Below, one piece after another: positions 49,395 to 59,381 of a DNA stretch of 62,978 nt (its first letter is position 1; the number at the start of each line of letters is the position of its first letter). The DNA is from a bacterium (GTDB lineage: Bacteria; Bacillota; Bacilli; Lactobacillales; Streptococcaceae): assembly GCA_905221505.1 (NCBI GenBank), contig CAJNDL010000007.1, positions 1 through 62,978 of the forward strand, given 5' to 3'. Both the position numbers and the translations under genes were made by a program. The notes beneath the pieces were generated by a model. That model was not told the DNA's origin and searched no databases. It was given only the letters and a program-made list of their open reading frames with translations.

Positions 49395-49905
49395 TTAGTA
49401 AAGCGCCTAAGCAAATCCTCGATAGGATTTGGTGTTAGTTACTTATACTCTTAGAAAATCTCTTCAAATCACGTCAGCGTCGCCTTACCATACTCAAGTA
49501 CAGCCTGCGGCTAGCTTCCTAGTTTACTCTTTGATTTTCATTGAGTATTAGATTGCTTTACAATAAAGTGATTAAAAGATTACGACATGAGCCTAACCAA
49601 ATCGATATTATTTAGTTAGGTGAATTAGTGAAGCGATTAGGTAAATCACCATAGTTACGACGTCATGGTCTCTAAATCGATAATATTTATGTTTCTTTAC
49701 TAGTGAAGCAGTTAGCTAGTCCGCCTATAAGCGGCTAGAGTCTAACAATTAGGAACTTTAGTTCCAATAACTTTAAGATTACGACGTTTTAGGACATAAA
49801 TCGATCATATTTATGTCTTAAAACTAGTGAAGCGTTTAGGCAATTCGCCATATAGCGATTGCCGTCAAGAGACTAGGAACTTTAGTTCCAGTCTCTTGTA
49901 ACGAT
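49395..49905. repeat. Hairpin-rich tandem repeat of three to four units
   Basis: The motif TTAGTGAAGCGATTAG or a close variant occurs at 49395, 49625, 49700 and 49824. Around the last three, units share ATTACGAC, an AAATCGAT...ATATTT hairpin, a second hairpin (GGCAATTCGC / GCGATTGCC in the best unit, 49838-49862) and GGAACTTTAGTTCC (49751 and 49875). A BOX element separates the first from the rest. No ORF is credible. It lies downstream of argS and could stop its transcription. Family unknown. Confidence 0.7.
49446..49547. repeat. BOX element, copy 4 (boxA-boxC, no boxB)
   Basis: A 102-bp element with TACTCTTAGAAAATC and GATTTTCATTGAGTA ends; boxA runs straight into boxC through TACTCAAGTACAGCC. 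It appears inserted between units of the hairpin repeat array. Confidence 0.75.
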
Positions 49906-51597
49906 TTACATCTTCTCTGGCGCTTCTACTCCAAGCAAGCGAAGAGCTTCTTTGAGAACGACTGCAGTTGCGTAGCTGAGGGCTAGACGGCTTTCGCGTT
50001 CTGAGCTTTCATCCAAGATACGTGTATGTGCATAGTATTTGTTGAAGGCTTGAGCCAGGCTAATTGCAAATTTAGCAATGATAGAAGGTTCAAAGTTATC
50101 CGCCGCACGGTTGATAATACGTGGGAAGTCTTGGATGAGTTTGATGATTTCCCAGCTTTCAGCATCATTCAAGCTATAGTTGACAGCTGTTTCTGGTTTG
50201 AAATCCGCTTTGCGTAAGATAGATTGGATACGAGCGTAGGCGTATTGAACATAAGGACCAGTTTCACCCTCGAAGGATACCATAGCCTCTAAGTCGAAGT
50301 CGTATCCATTTGTACGGTCGGTTTTGAGGTCATAGAATTTAATGGCTCCAACCCCAACAGCATGCGCTACTTGATCTTTGTTTTCAAGTTCAGGATTTTT
50401 AGCCTCGATTTGGGCTTTAGCACGGCTAACAGCCTCTGCAATAGTAGGCTCTAGCAAGATGACATTCCCTTTACGAGTAGAGAGTTTCTTCCCTTCTTTT
50501 GTAACCAAACCAAAAGGAACATGAGTAATGTCTTCACTCCAGTCGTAGCCCATCTCTTGCAAGACAGCTTTGAGCTGTTTAAAGTGGGCGGATTGCTCTT
50601 GACCAACGACGTAGATAGATTTAGCAAATTGGTATTCGTTTTTACGGTAAAGGGCTGCAGCCAAGTCACGTGTGATATAGAGAGTTGCACCATCAGATTT
50701 TTTGATAAGGGCTGGATGTTCAATTCCATATTTCTCAAGATTGACAACTTGGGCACCTTCTGACTCAACAAGAAGTCCTTTTTCAGAAAGAATGTCTACA
50801 ACTGCATCCATCTTATCGTTGTAGAAGGCTTCTCCGTTGTAGCTGTCAAAGTCAACCTTCAATTCATTGTAAAGGCGGTTAAATTCTACCAAACTTTCAT
50901 CGCGGAACCATTGCCAAAGTGCAAGAGCTTCCTCATCTCCATTTTCCAGTTTACGGAACCATTCGCGTGCTTCTTCATCCAAGCTAGGGTCATTTTCAGC
51001 TTCAGCATTGATGCGAACGTAGAGTTTAAGAAGTTCATCGATTGGATGAGCTTTTACAGCTTCTTCGTCTCCCCATTTTTTGTAGGCAACAATCAGCATC
51101 CCAAACTGTTTACCCCAGTCTCCCAAGTGGTTGACTTTGACAGTTTGATAACCGATTTTTTGGAAAATATGTGACAAGCTATCTCCGATAACAGTTGAGC
51201 GTAGGTGACCGATAGAAAATGGTTTAGCGATATTGGGGCTAGACATGTCGATCACAACATTTTCTTGTTTACCAATGTTTTGGTCAGCATAGTGTTCTTT
51301 TTCAGTGATAACAGCTTGCAATACTTGAGCAGAAATGGCAGATTTATCAAGGAAAAAGTTGACGTAAGGTCCAGTTGCGACAACCTTTTCAAAGGCTTGA
51401 CTGTTAATCTTTTCAGTCAGTTCCGCAGCAATCATTTGAGGTGCTTTACGTTCGACTTTTGCAAGAGAAAAAGCAGGAAAAGCGACGTCTCCCATTTCTG
51501 AGTTTTTAGGGGTTTCCAGTAAATTTAAAATAGCCTCTTGGTCCAGGCTATCAATGACGCTAGCCAACTCGCTAGCAATCAATTCTTTTGTATTCAT
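49906..51597 (-). CDS. argS: Arginyl-tRNA synthetase
   Basis: A 563-residue class I synthetase. The HIGH-type motif is FSIGHLRST after SSPNIAKP, and [16 protein letters not shown] carries the KMSKS-like loop. An N-terminal additional domain and the C-terminal DALR anticodon domain ([24 protein letters not shown]) are present. Divergent from argR with a 134-bp shared gap. Confidence 0.97.
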   Translation of the reverse strand: MNTKELIASELASVIDSLDQEAILNLLETPKNSEMGDVAFPAFSLAKVERKAPQMIAAELTEKINSQAFEKVVATGPYVNFFLDKSAISAQVLQAVITEKEHYADQNIGKQENVVIDMSSPNIAKPFSIGHLRSTVIGDSLSHIFQKIGYQTVKVNHLGDWGKQFGMLIVAYKKWGDEEAVKAHPIDELLKLYVRINAEAENDPSLDEEAREWFRKLENGDEEALALWQWFRDESLVEFNRLYNELKVDFDSYNGEAFYNDKMDAVVDILSEKGLLVESEGAQVVNLEKYGIEHPALIKKSDGATLYITRDLAAALYRKNEYQFAKSIYVVGQEQSAHFKQLKAVLQEMGYDWSEDITHVPFGLVTKEGKKLSTRKGNVILLEPTIAEAVSRAKAQIEAKNPELENKDQVAHAVGVGAIKFYDLKTDRTNGYDFDLEAMVSFEGETGPYVQYAYARIQSILRKADFKPETAVNYSLNDAESWEIIKLIQDFPRIINRAADNFEPSIIAKFAISLAQAFNKYYAHTRILDESSERESRLALSYATAVVLKEALRLLGVEAPEKM

Positions 51598-51660
51598 TAA
51601 GAGCTCCTTTTGGACTTTTCTACTATTTTATCACAATTTTAAAGAAAGAAGAAAAAATTT

Positions 51661-51720
51661 TTGAAATCTCCTATTTTTTTGGTATAATATAGTTATAAAA
51701 TTAGTTATAAATATTCACAT
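51661..51720 (+). promoter_or_regulatory. argR promoter and possible ARG box
   Basis: TTGAAA (51661-51666), 16 bp, TATAAT (51683-51688) with an extended TGG. Just downstream the AT-rich stretch TTATAAATATTCACAT (51705-51720) resembles Gram-positive ARG boxes and may give autoregulation. Confidence 0.6.
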
Positions 51721-51731
51721 AAGAGGATTTT

Positions 51732-52178
51732 ATGAGAAAAAGAGATCGTCATCAGTTAATAAAAAAAATGATTACTGAGGAGAAATTAAGTACACAAAAA
51801 GAAATTCAAGATCGGTTGGAGGCGCACAATGTCTTTGTGACGCAGACAACCCTGTCTCGTGATTTGCGCGAAATCGGCTTGACCAAGGTCAAGAAAAATG
51901 ATATGGTGTATTATGTACTAGCAAATGAGACAGAAAAGATTGATTTGGTGGAATTTTTGTCTCATCATTTAGAAGGCGTTGCAAGAGCAGAGTTTACCTT
52001 GGTGCTTCATACCAAACTGGGAGAAGCCTCTGTTTTGGCCAATATTGTAGATGCAAACAAGGATGAATGGATTTTAGGAACAGTTGCTGGTGCCAATACC
52101 TTATTGGTTATTTGTCGAGACCAGCACGTTGCCAAACTCATGGAAGATCGTTTGCTAGATTTGATGAAAGATAAGTAA
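51732..52178 (+). CDS. argR: ArgR-family arginine repressor, lacking the Asp-Asp arginine ligands
   Basis: A 148-residue repressor with an N-terminal winged helix ([20 protein letters not shown] and [16 protein letters not shown]) and a C-terminal trimerisation/arginine-binding domain. The binding motif, usually GTxAGDDT, here reads GTVAGANT, so both ligand Asp residues (positions 121-122) are replaced. In L. lactis an ArgR with the same kind of loss works only together with a second paralogue, AhrC (established knowledge). It lies next to argS and mutS as in pneumococcus. Confidence 0.93.
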   Translation: MRKRDRHQLIKKMITEEKLSTQKEIQDRLEAHNVFVTQTTLSRDLREIGLTKVKKNDMVYYVLANETEKIDLVEFLSHHLEGVARAEFTLVLHTKLGEASVLANIVDANKDEWILGTVAGANTLLVICRDQHVAKLMEDRLLDLMKDK

Positions 52179-52228
52179 GGTCTTGGGAGTTGCTCTCAAG
52201 ACTTATTTTTGACAAGGAGAGACGGAAA

Positions 52229-54763
52229 ATGGCGACAGAAAAGCTATCACCCGGCATGCAACAGTATGTGGATATTAAAAAGCAATATCCAGATGCTTTT
52301 TTGCTCTTTCGAATGGGTGATTTTTATGAATTGTTTTATGAGGATGCGGTCAATGCTGCGCAGATTCTGGAAATTTCCTTAACGAGTCGCAACAAGAATG
52401 CCGATAATCCGATCCCTATGGCGGGTGTTCCCTATCATTCTGCCCAACAGTATATCGATGTCTTGATTGAGCAGGGTTATAAGGTGGCTATCGCAGAGCA
52501 GATGGAAGATCCTAAACAAGCAGTTGGGGTTGTGAAACGAGAGGTTGTTCAGGTCATTACACCTGGGACAGTAGTCGATAGCACTAAGCCAGACAGTCAG
52601 AACAACTTCTTAGTTGCTATAGATCGTGATGGCAATCAATTTGGTCTAGCTTATATGGACCTGGTGACGGGTGACTTTTATGTGACAGGTCTTTTGGATT
52701 TCACGCTGGTTTGTGGGGAAATCCGCAATCTCAAGGCTCGAGAAGTGGTGCTGGGTTATGATTTGTCTGATGCAGAAGAACAGATTCTCAGTCGCCAGAT
52801 GAATTTGGTGCTCTCTTATGAGAAAGAAGGCTTTGAGGATCTTCATTTACTGGATTCACGATTGGCAGCTGTGGAGCAGGCGGCCTCTAGTAAGCTGCTC
52901 CAGTATGTTCATCGAACTCAGATGAGGGAATTGAACCACCTCAAGCCTGTTATTCGCTATGAAATCAAAGATTTTTTGCAGATGGATTATGCGACCAAGG
53001 CTAGTCTGGATTTGGTTGAGAATGCCCGTTCAGGCAAGAAACAAGGCAGTCTTTTCTGGCTTTTAGATGAAACCAAAACAGCTATGGGAATGCGTCTCTT
53101 GCGTTCTTGGATTCATCGTCCCCTGATTGATAAGGAACGAATTGTTCAGCGTCAAGAAGTGGTGCAGGTCTTTCTTGATTACTTCTTTGAGCGCAGTGAT
53201 TTAACGGATAGTCTCAAAGGTGTTTATGATATCGAACGCTTGGCTAGTCGGGTTTCTTTTGGCAAGACCAATCCCAAGGACCTCTTGCAACTGGCGACTA
53301 CCTTGTCCAGTGTGCCACGGATTCGTGCGATTTTAGAAGGGATGGAGCAACCTGCTCTGACTTATCTTATCGAACAACTGGATGGAATCCCTGAGTTGGA
53401 GAGTTTGATTAGCGCAGCGATTGCTCCTGAAGCTCCTCATGTGATTACGGAAGGTGGCATTATCCGCACTGGATTTGATGAAACCTTAGACAAGTACCGT
53501 CGTGTGCTCAGAGAAGGGACTAGCTGGATTGCTGAGATTGAGGCTAAGGAGCGAGAAAACTCTGGTATCAGCACGCTTAAGATTGATTACAATAAAAAGG
53601 ATGGCTACTATTTCCATGTGACCAATTCACAACTGGGGAATGTGCCAGCTCACTTTTTCCGCAAGGCAACGCTGAAAAACTCGGAACGTTTTGGAACTGA
53701 GGAATTAGCGCGTATCGAGGGAGATATGCTGGAGGCGCGTGAGAAGTCAGCCAACCTCGAATACGAAATCTTTATGCGCATTCGTGAAGAGGTCAGTAAG
53801 TACATTCAGCGTATACAAGCTTTAGCTCAAGGAATTGCGACGGTTGATGTCTTACAGAGTCTAGCAGTTGTGGCTGAAACCCAGCATTTGATTCGACCAG
53901 AGTTCGGAGAGGATTCACAAATTGATATCCAGAAAGGGCGTCATGCTGTCGTTGAAAAGGTTATGGGGGCTCAGACCTATATTCCTAATACGATTCAGAT
54001 GGCAGAAGACACCAGTATTCAGCTGATTACAGGGCCAAACATGAGTGGGAAGTCCACCTACATGCGTCAGTTAGCCATGACGGCAGTTATGGCTCAGTTG
54101 GGTTCTTATGTGCCAGCAGAAAGTGCCCATTTGCCAATTTTTGATGCTATTTTTACCCGTATCGGAGCAGCCGATGATTTGGTTTCAGGTCAATCAACCT
54201 TTATGGTAGAGATGATGGAGGCCAACAATGCCATTTCGCATGCGACCAAGAATTCACTCATTCTCTTTGATGAATTGGGACGGGGAACCGCGACTTATGA
54301 CGGGATGGCTCTTGCCCAGTCCATCATCGAATATATCCATGAGCATATCGGAGCCAAGACCCTCTTTGCGACCCACTACCATGAGTTGACCAGTCTAGAG
54401 TCTAGCTTGGAACACTTGGTCAATGTTCACGTGGCAACCTTGGAGCAGGATGGGCAGGTCACTTTCCTTCATAAGATTGAACCAGGCCCAGCTGACAAAT
54501 CCTACGGTATCCATGTGGCTAAGATTGCTGGCTTACCAGCAGACCTTTTAGCAAGGGCGGATAAGATTTTGACCCAACTAGAGAGTCAAGGAATAGAAAG
54601 TCCTGCTCCCATGAGACAAACAAGTGCTGTCACTGAACAGATTTCACTCTTTGATACAGCAGAAGAGCATCCTATCCTAGCAGAATTGTCTAAACTGGAT
54701 GTTTACAATATGACACCTATGCAGGCTATGAATGTCTTGGTCGAGTTAAAACAGAAACTATAA
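52229..54763 (+). CDS. mutS: DNA mismatch repair protein MutS (HexA)
   Basis: An 844-residue MutS. The mismatch-probing Phe-x-Glu is F32-Y-E34 in [10 protein letters not shown]. The ATPase domain has Walker [10 protein letters not shown] (602-610), Walker [12 protein letters not shown] and the switch ATHYHELT. I chose the ATG at 52229, which has AAGGAGAGACGG, over a start at 52190. In pneumococcus HexA also limits recombination during transformation. It follows argR by 50 bp. Confidence 0.97.
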   Translation: MATEKLSPGMQQYVDIKKQYPDAFLLFRMGDFYELFYEDAVNAAQILEISLTSRNKNADNPIPMAGVPYHSAQQYIDVLIEQGYKVAIAEQMEDPKQAVGVVKREVVQVITPGTVVDSTKPDSQNNFLVAIDRDGNQFGLAYMDLVTGDFYVTGLLDFTLVCGEIRNLKAREVVLGYDLSDAEEQILSRQMNLVLSYEKEGFEDLHLLDSRLAAVEQAASSKLLQYVHRTQMRELNHLKPVIRYEIKDFLQMDYATKASLDLVENARSGKKQGSLFWLLDETKTAMGMRLLRSWIHRPLIDKERIVQRQEVVQVFLDYFFERSDLTDSLKGVYDIERLASRVSFGKTNPKDLLQLATTLSSVPRIRAILEGMEQPALTYLIEQLDGIPELESLISAAIAPEAPHVITEGGIIRTGFDETLDKYRRVLREGTSWIAEIEAKERENSGISTLKIDYNKKDGYYFHVTNSQLGNVPAHFFRKATLKNSERFGTEELARIEGDMLEAREKSANLEYEIFMRIREEVSKYIQRIQALAQGIATVDVLQSLAVVAETQHLIRPEFGEDSQIDIQKGRHAVVEKVMGAQTYIPNTIQMAEDTSIQLITGPNMSGKSTYMRQLAMTAVMAQLGSYVPAESAHLPIFDAIFTRIGAADDLVSGQSTFMVEMMEANNAISHATKNSLILFDELGRGTATYDGMALAQSIIEYIHEHIGAKTLFATHYHELTSLESSLEHLVNVHVATLEQDGQVTFLHKIEPGPADKSYGIHVAKIAGLPADLLARADKILTQLESQGIESPAPMRQTSAVTEQISLFDTAEEHPILAELSKLDVYNMTPMQAMNVLVELKQKL

Positions 54764-54806
54764 AGAGAAAATTACTAGTCATTCTAGCTGTATCAAGGAG
54801 ACTTCT

Positions 54807-54897
54807 TTGACAATCCCCCACTTTTTTGCTAGAATAACATCACACAAACAGAATGAAAAGGAGCTGACGCATTGTCGCTCCCTTTTGTCTATTTTTT
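54807..54897 (+). promoter_or_regulatory. patA promoter and attenuator-like leader
   Basis: A near-consensus promoter TTGACA (54807-54812), 17 bp, TAGAAT (54830-54835) is followed by a hairpin AAAAGGAGC-T-GAC / GTC-GCTCC-C-TTTT (54856-54886) and a T-rich tail ending at 54897, 11 bp before the start codon. A terminator between promoter and gene means that expression depends on read-through. Mutations weakening the matching pneumococcal hairpin raise patAB expression and fluoroquinolone resistance (established knowledge). Confidence 0.8.
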
Positions 54898-54908
54898 AAG
54901 GAGAAAAT

Positions 54909-56615
54909 ATGCTGATTCAGAAAGTAAAAACCTACAAGTGGCAGGCCTTGGCTTCGCTTCTGATGACAGGCTTGATGGTTGCTAGTTCACTTCTGCAACC
55001 ACGTTATCTGCAGGAAGTGTTAGACGCCCTCCTTGCTGGGAAATATGAAGCCATTTATAGTATAGGGGCTTGGTTGATTGGTGTGGCCTTGGTCGGTCTG
55101 GTTGCTGGTGGGCTCAATGTTATCCTTGCAGCCTATATTGCTCAAGGAGTTTCATCCGACCTTCGGGAGGATGCCTTCCGTAAAATCCAAACCTTTTCTT
55201 ATGCCAATATTGAACAATTTAATGCGGGAAATCTAGTCGTTCGAATGACCAACGATATCAACCAGATTCAGAACGTGGTCATGATGACCTTCCAAATTCT
55301 GTTCAGGCTTCCCCTCTTGTTCATCGGTTCGTTTATCCTTGCGGTTCAAACTTTACCATCTCTGTGGTGGGTGATTGTTCTCATGGTGATCTTAATTTTT
55401 GGTTTGACTGCTGTCATGATGGGGATGATGGGGCCACGTTTTGCCAAGTTTCAAACCCTTCTTGAGCGTATCAATGCTATCGCCAAAGAAAATCTGCGCG
55501 GTGTTCGAGTGGTCAAATCCTTTGTCCAAGAAAAAGAGCAGTTTGCTAAGTTTACAGAGGTCTCAGACGAGCTTCTTGGTCAAAATCTTTACATTGGCTA
55601 TGCGTTTTCAGTAGTGGAACCCTTCATGATGTTGGTCGGCTACGGAGCAGTTTTCCTCTCTATTTGGCTGGTTGCAGGGATGGTCCAGTCTGATCCGTCT
55701 GTTGTTGGTTCGATTGCTTCCTTTGTCAATTACTTGAGCCAGATTATCTTTACCATTGTTATGGTTGGATTTTTGGGAAATTCTGTCAGTCGCGCCATGA
55801 TTTCTATGCGTCGTATTCGAGAAATTCTTGACGCAGAACCAGCTATGACCTTCAAGGATGTCCCAGATGAAGAGTTGGTTGGAAACCTTAGCTTTGAAAA
55901 TGTAACCTTTACCTATCCAACGGACAAGGAACCGATGCTGAAAGATGTGACCTTTACTATTGAACCTGGTCAAATGGTTGGTGTAGTCGGAGCGACTGGT
56001 GCAGGAAAGTCAACCTTAGCTCAATTGATTCCACGTCTCTTTGACCCACAGGAAGGGACCATCAAAATTGGAGGCAAGGATATTCGAGAAGTGAGTGAAG
56101 GAACCCTGCGTAAAACAGTGTCTATCGTTCTCCAACGTGCCATTCTCTTTAGTGGAACGATTGCAGATAACTTGAGACAGGGTAAGGGAGATGCCACCCT
56201 ATTTGAAATGGAGCGCGCAGCCAATATTGCCCAAGCCAGCGAATTTATTCATCGTATGGAGAAAACCTTTGAAAGTCCAGTTGAGGAACGGGGAACCAAT
56301 TTCTCTGGTGGGCAAAAGCAAAGGATGTCGATTGCCCGTGGGATTGTTAGCAATCCACGTATTCTGATTTTTGACGATTCGACCTCAGCCTTGGATGCCA
56401 AGTCAGAGCGCTTGGTTCAGGAGGCTTTGAACAAGGACTTAAAAGGCACAACAACCATTATCATTGCTCAAAAGATTAGCTCGGTTGTTCATGCAGACAA
56501 GATCTTGGTTCTGGATCAGGGACGATTGATTGGTCAAGGAACACATGCAGATTTGGTTGCCAATAACGCCGTTTACCGTGAAATCTATGAAACACAGAAA
56601 GGAAAGGAGGAGTAA
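54909..56615 (+). CDS. patA: ABC exporter half-transporter PatA
   Basis: A 568-residue membrane-ATPase fusion: six helices (residues 1-310), then a nucleotide-binding domain with Walker A VGATGAGKST, signature NFSGGQKQR and Walker B ILIFDDSTSALD. The catalytic Glu is Asp and the switch His is Gln (IIIAQKISS), marking the degenerate half of a heterodimer. With PatB it exports fluoroquinolones and dyes in pneumococcus. patB starts one base after its stop, so both are translated from one message here. Confidence 0.95.
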   Translation: MLIQKVKTYKWQALASLLMTGLMVASSLLQPRYLQEVLDALLAGKYEAIYSIGAWLIGVALVGLVAGGLNVILAAYIAQGVSSDLREDAFRKIQTFSYANIEQFNAGNLVVRMTNDINQIQNVVMMTFQILFRLPLLFIGSFILAVQTLPSLWWVIVLMVILIFGLTAVMMGMMGPRFAKFQTLLERINAIAKENLRGVRVVKSFVQEKEQFAKFTEVSDELLGQNLYIGYAFSVVEPFMMLVGYGAVFLSIWLVAGMVQSDPSVVGSIASFVNYLSQIIFTIVMVGFLGNSVSRAMISMRRIREILDAEPAMTFKDVPDEELVGNLSFENVTFTYPTDKEPMLKDVTFTIEPGQMVGVVGATGAGKSTLAQLIPRLFDPQEGTIKIGGKDIREVSEGTLRKTVSIVLQRAILFSGTIADNLRQGKGDATLFEMERAANIAQASEFIHRMEKTFESPVEERGTNFSGGQKQRMSIARGIVSNPRILIFDDSTSALDAKSERLVQEALNKDLKGTTTIIIAQKISSVVHADKILVLDQGRLIGQGTHADLVANNAVYREIYETQKGKEE

Positions 56616-56616
56616 A

Positions 56617-58383
56617 ATGAAGACAGTCCAGTTCTTTTGGCATTATTTTAAAGTCTATAAGCTATCATTTGTAGTTGTCATTCTGATGATTGTTCTGGCG
56701 ACTCTTGCCCAAGCCCTCTTCCCAGTCTTTTCTGGACAAGCAGTGACGCAGTTAGCTAATTTAGTTCAAGCTTATCAAAATGGCGATCCAGAACTTGTTT
56801 GGCAAAGCCTATCAGGAATCATGGTCAATCTCGGTCTGCTGGTTTTGGTTCTCTTTATCTCCAGTGTCATATATATGTGTCTCATGACGCGCGTGATTGC
56901 AGAGTCAACTAACGAGATGCGCAAAGGCCTCTTTGGCAAGCTTGCGCGATTGACGGTTTCTTTCTTTGATCGCCGACAAGATGGCGATATCTTGTCTCGT
57001 TTTACCAGTGATTTGGATAATATCCTCCAAGCCTTTAACGAAAGCTTGATTCAGGTCATGAGCAATATTGTTTTATACATTGGTCTGATTCTTGTCATGT
57101 TTTCGAGAAATGTGACGCTGGCCCTCATCACCATTGCCAGCACACCATTGGCCTTTCTTATGCTGATTTTCATCGTGAAAATGGCGCGCAAATACACCAA
57201 CCTCCAGCAAAAAGAGGTAGGGAAACTCAACGCCTATATGGATGAGAGTATCTCAGGTCAAAAAGCTGTCATTGTCCAAGGAATTCAAGAGGACATGATG
57301 GCAGGATTTCTTGAACAAAATGAGCGCGTGCGCAAGGCAACCTTTAAAGGAAGAATGTTCTCAGGAATTCTTTTCCCTGTCATGAATGGGATGAGTCTGG
57401 TTAATACAGCCATCGTCATCTTTGCGGGTTCAGCTGTACTTTTAAATGATAAGTCTATTGAAACAAGTACAGCCCTCGGTTTGATTGTTATGTTTGCCCA
57501 ATTTTCTCAGCAATACTACCAGCCTATTATCCAAGTTGCAGCTAGTTGGGGAAGTCTTCAGTTAGCCTTTACTGGGGCTGAACGAATTCAGGAAATGTTT
57601 GATGCAGAGGAAGAAATTCGGCCTGAAAATGCTCCAAACTTCACTCAGTTGCAAGAAGGTGTTGAAATCCGTCATATTGATTTTTCATACTTGCCTGATA
57701 AACCTATTTTGAAAGATGTCAGCATTTCCGCTCCGAAAGGCCAGATGACAGCAGTTGTTGGTCCGACAGGTTCAGGGAAAACGACTATTATGAATCTTAT
57801 CAATCGCTTTTATGATGTTGATGCTGGTGGTATTTATTTTGACGGCAAAGACATCCGTGACTATGATTTAGATAGTCTCAGAAGTAAGGTGGGGATTGTC
57901 TTGCAAGATTCGGTCTTATTTAGCGGAACGATTCGAGACAATATCCGTTTCGGTGTGCCAGATGCCAGTCAGGAAATGGTTGAGGCAGCAGCCAAGGCAA
58001 CCCATATTCATGACTATATCGAAAGCTTGCCTGATAAGTACGATACTCTTATAGATGATGACCAGAGCATCTTTTCGACAGGGCAGAAGCAATTGATTTC
58101 CATTGCTCGAACCCTGATGACAGATCCAGAAGTTCTCATTCTCGATGAAGCAACTTCAAACGTAGATACGGTGACAGAAAGCAAGATTCAGCATGCCATG
58201 GAGGCAGTTGTAGCAGGCAGAACCAGTTTCGTTATTGCCCACCGTTTGAAAACCATTCTTAATGCAGACCAGATTATTGTTCTCAAAGATGGAGAAGTGA
58301 TTGAACGCGGTAACCACCATGAACTCTTAAAACTAGGTGGTTTCTACTCAGAACTCTATCACAATCAATTTGTTTTTGAATAA
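56617..58383 (+). CDS. patB: ABC exporter half-transporter PatB
   Basis: A 588-residue partner of PatA, with six helices and a nucleotide-binding domain. Walker A is VGPTGSGKTT and Walker B is VLILDEATSNVD with the catalytic Glu; the switch His is present (FVIAHRLKT), but the signature is FSTGQ rather than SGGQ. This complements PatA: one ATP site is canonical and one is degenerate. I chose the ATG at 56617, preceded by AAAGGAGGAG at the patA end; the longer frame from 56530 overlaps patA out of frame. Confidence 0.95.
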   Translation: MKTVQFFWHYFKVYKLSFVVVILMIVLATLAQALFPVFSGQAVTQLANLVQAYQNGDPELVWQSLSGIMVNLGLLVLVLFISSVIYMCLMTRVIAESTNEMRKGLFGKLARLTVSFFDRRQDGDILSRFTSDLDNILQAFNESLIQVMSNIVLYIGLILVMFSRNVTLALITIASTPLAFLMLIFIVKMARKYTNLQQKEVGKLNAYMDESISGQKAVIVQGIQEDMMAGFLEQNERVRKATFKGRMFSGILFPVMNGMSLVNTAIVIFAGSAVLLNDKSIETSTALGLIVMFAQFSQQYYQPIIQVAASWGSLQLAFTGAERIQEMFDAEEEIRPENAPNFTQLQEGVEIRHIDFSYLPDKPILKDVSISAPKGQMTAVVGPTGSGKTTIMNLINRFYDVDAGGIYFDGKDIRDYDLDSLRSKVGIVLQDSVLFSGTIRDNIRFGVPDASQEMVEAAAKATHIHDYIESLPDKYDTLIDDDQSIFSTGQKQLISIARTLMTDPEVLILDEATSNVDTVTESKIQHAMEAVVAGRTSFVIAHRLKTILNADQIIVLKDGEVIERGNHHELLKLGGFYSELYHNQFVFE

Positions 58384-58521
58384 GAAAAAAGTTGTCCAAT
58401 GTGGGCAGCTTTGTCTTATCCATAAAAAATTTTTATCACAGCCTTAAAAAAAACATATTAGACGAAAGGCGTTTTGAGTGATATGATAGGACTATCGTTA
58501 ATATTTGAAAGGAGAGACATC

Positions 58522-59211
58522 ATGGCTAGAACGGTTGTAGGAGTTGCTGCAAATCTATGTCCCGTAGACGCAGAAGGAAAAAACATTCACTCATCTGTAT
58601 CTTGTAGGTTCGCAGAGAGCATTCGTCAAGTCGGTGGTCTCCCTTTAGTCATTCCTGTTGGTGATGAGTCCGTTGTACGCGATTATGTGGAAATGATTGA
58701 CAAGCTTATTTTGACAGGCGGGCAAAATGTCCATCCTCAGTTTTATGGAGAGAAAAAGACCATTGAGAGCGATGATTACAATCTGGTCCGTGATGAATTT
58801 GAATTGGCACTCTTGAAGGAAGCGCTCCGTCAGAATAAACCAATTATGGCAATCTGCCGCGGTGTCCAACTTGTCAATGTTGCCTTTGGTGGAACCCTCA
58901 ATCAAGAAATCGAAGGTCACTGGCAAGGACTACCTTTCGGAACATCTCACTCTATTGAGACAGTGGAAGGAAGCGTGGTGGCTAAGTTATTCGGAAAAGA
59001 AAGTCAGGTCAACTCTGTCCATCGTCAAAGTATTAAAGATTTGGCACCTAATTTCCGTGTAACTGCTATTGATCCCAGAGACCAGACCATCGAAGCGATT
59101 GAGTCTATCGACGAGCACCGCATTATCGGTTTGCAGTGGCATCCAGAGTTTCTGGTTAATGAAGAAGATGGCAATTTAGAATTATTTGAGTATTTATTGA
59201 ATGAACTGTAA
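58522..59211 (+). CDS. Class I glutamine amidotransferase-like hydrolase (PuuD type)
   Basis: A 229-residue peptidase-C26 family protein. The nucleophile Cys112 is in MAICRGVQLVNVAFGG, and the catalytic His-x-Glu is in GLQWHPEFLV. Relatives hydrolyse gamma-glutamyl amides such as gamma-glutamyl-GABA. I chose the ATG at 58522 behind AAGGAGAG. A TAGACG-17 bp-TATGAT promoter is possible around 58460-58488. It stands alone; the substrate is not known. Confidence 0.88.
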   Translation: MARTVVGVAANLCPVDAEGKNIHSSVSCRFAESIRQVGGLPLVIPVGDESVVRDYVEMIDKLILTGGQNVHPQFYGEKKTIESDDYNLVRDEFELALLKEALRQNKPIMAICRGVQLVNVAFGGTLNQEIEGHWQGLPFGTSHSIETVEGSVVAKLFGKESQVNSVHRQSIKDLAPNFRVTAIDPRDQTIEAIESIDEHRIIGLQWHPEFLVNEEDGNLELFEYLLNEL

Positions 59212-59274
59212 CGACTGGAACATCTAGTCGTTCTTTCTTTTATTATTTCAAAATTTTTGGAATACGGTATTTTT

Positions 59275-59353
59275 ACGCAAACGTTTGAATTCTGATAAAA
59301 ATTGGAGAAATTCGACAAAAAAACTTGAAAAAAACGAAGGTAAGCGTTATGAT
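59275..59353 (+). promoter_or_regulatory. pgi promoter with a MalR-like palindrome upstream
   Basis: The promoter is TTGAAA (59325-59330), 17 bp, TATGAT (59348-59353). Thirty-five bases further up, ACGCAAACGTTTGAA (59275-59289) contains the perfect palindrome CAAACGTTTG and matches 13 of the first 15 positions of the MalR operator at the malQ promoter. It fits the cre consensus less well (two mismatches). Confidence 0.65.
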
Positions 59354-59381
59354 AGAAAAGAAGAAATATTGGAGGAATAAC

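Noticed and set aside
56530..56616. A patB start at 56530, making a fusion-like overlap with patA
   Set aside because: The stretch lies in the patA coding region in another frame, and a much better start with AAAGGAGGAG exists at 56617.
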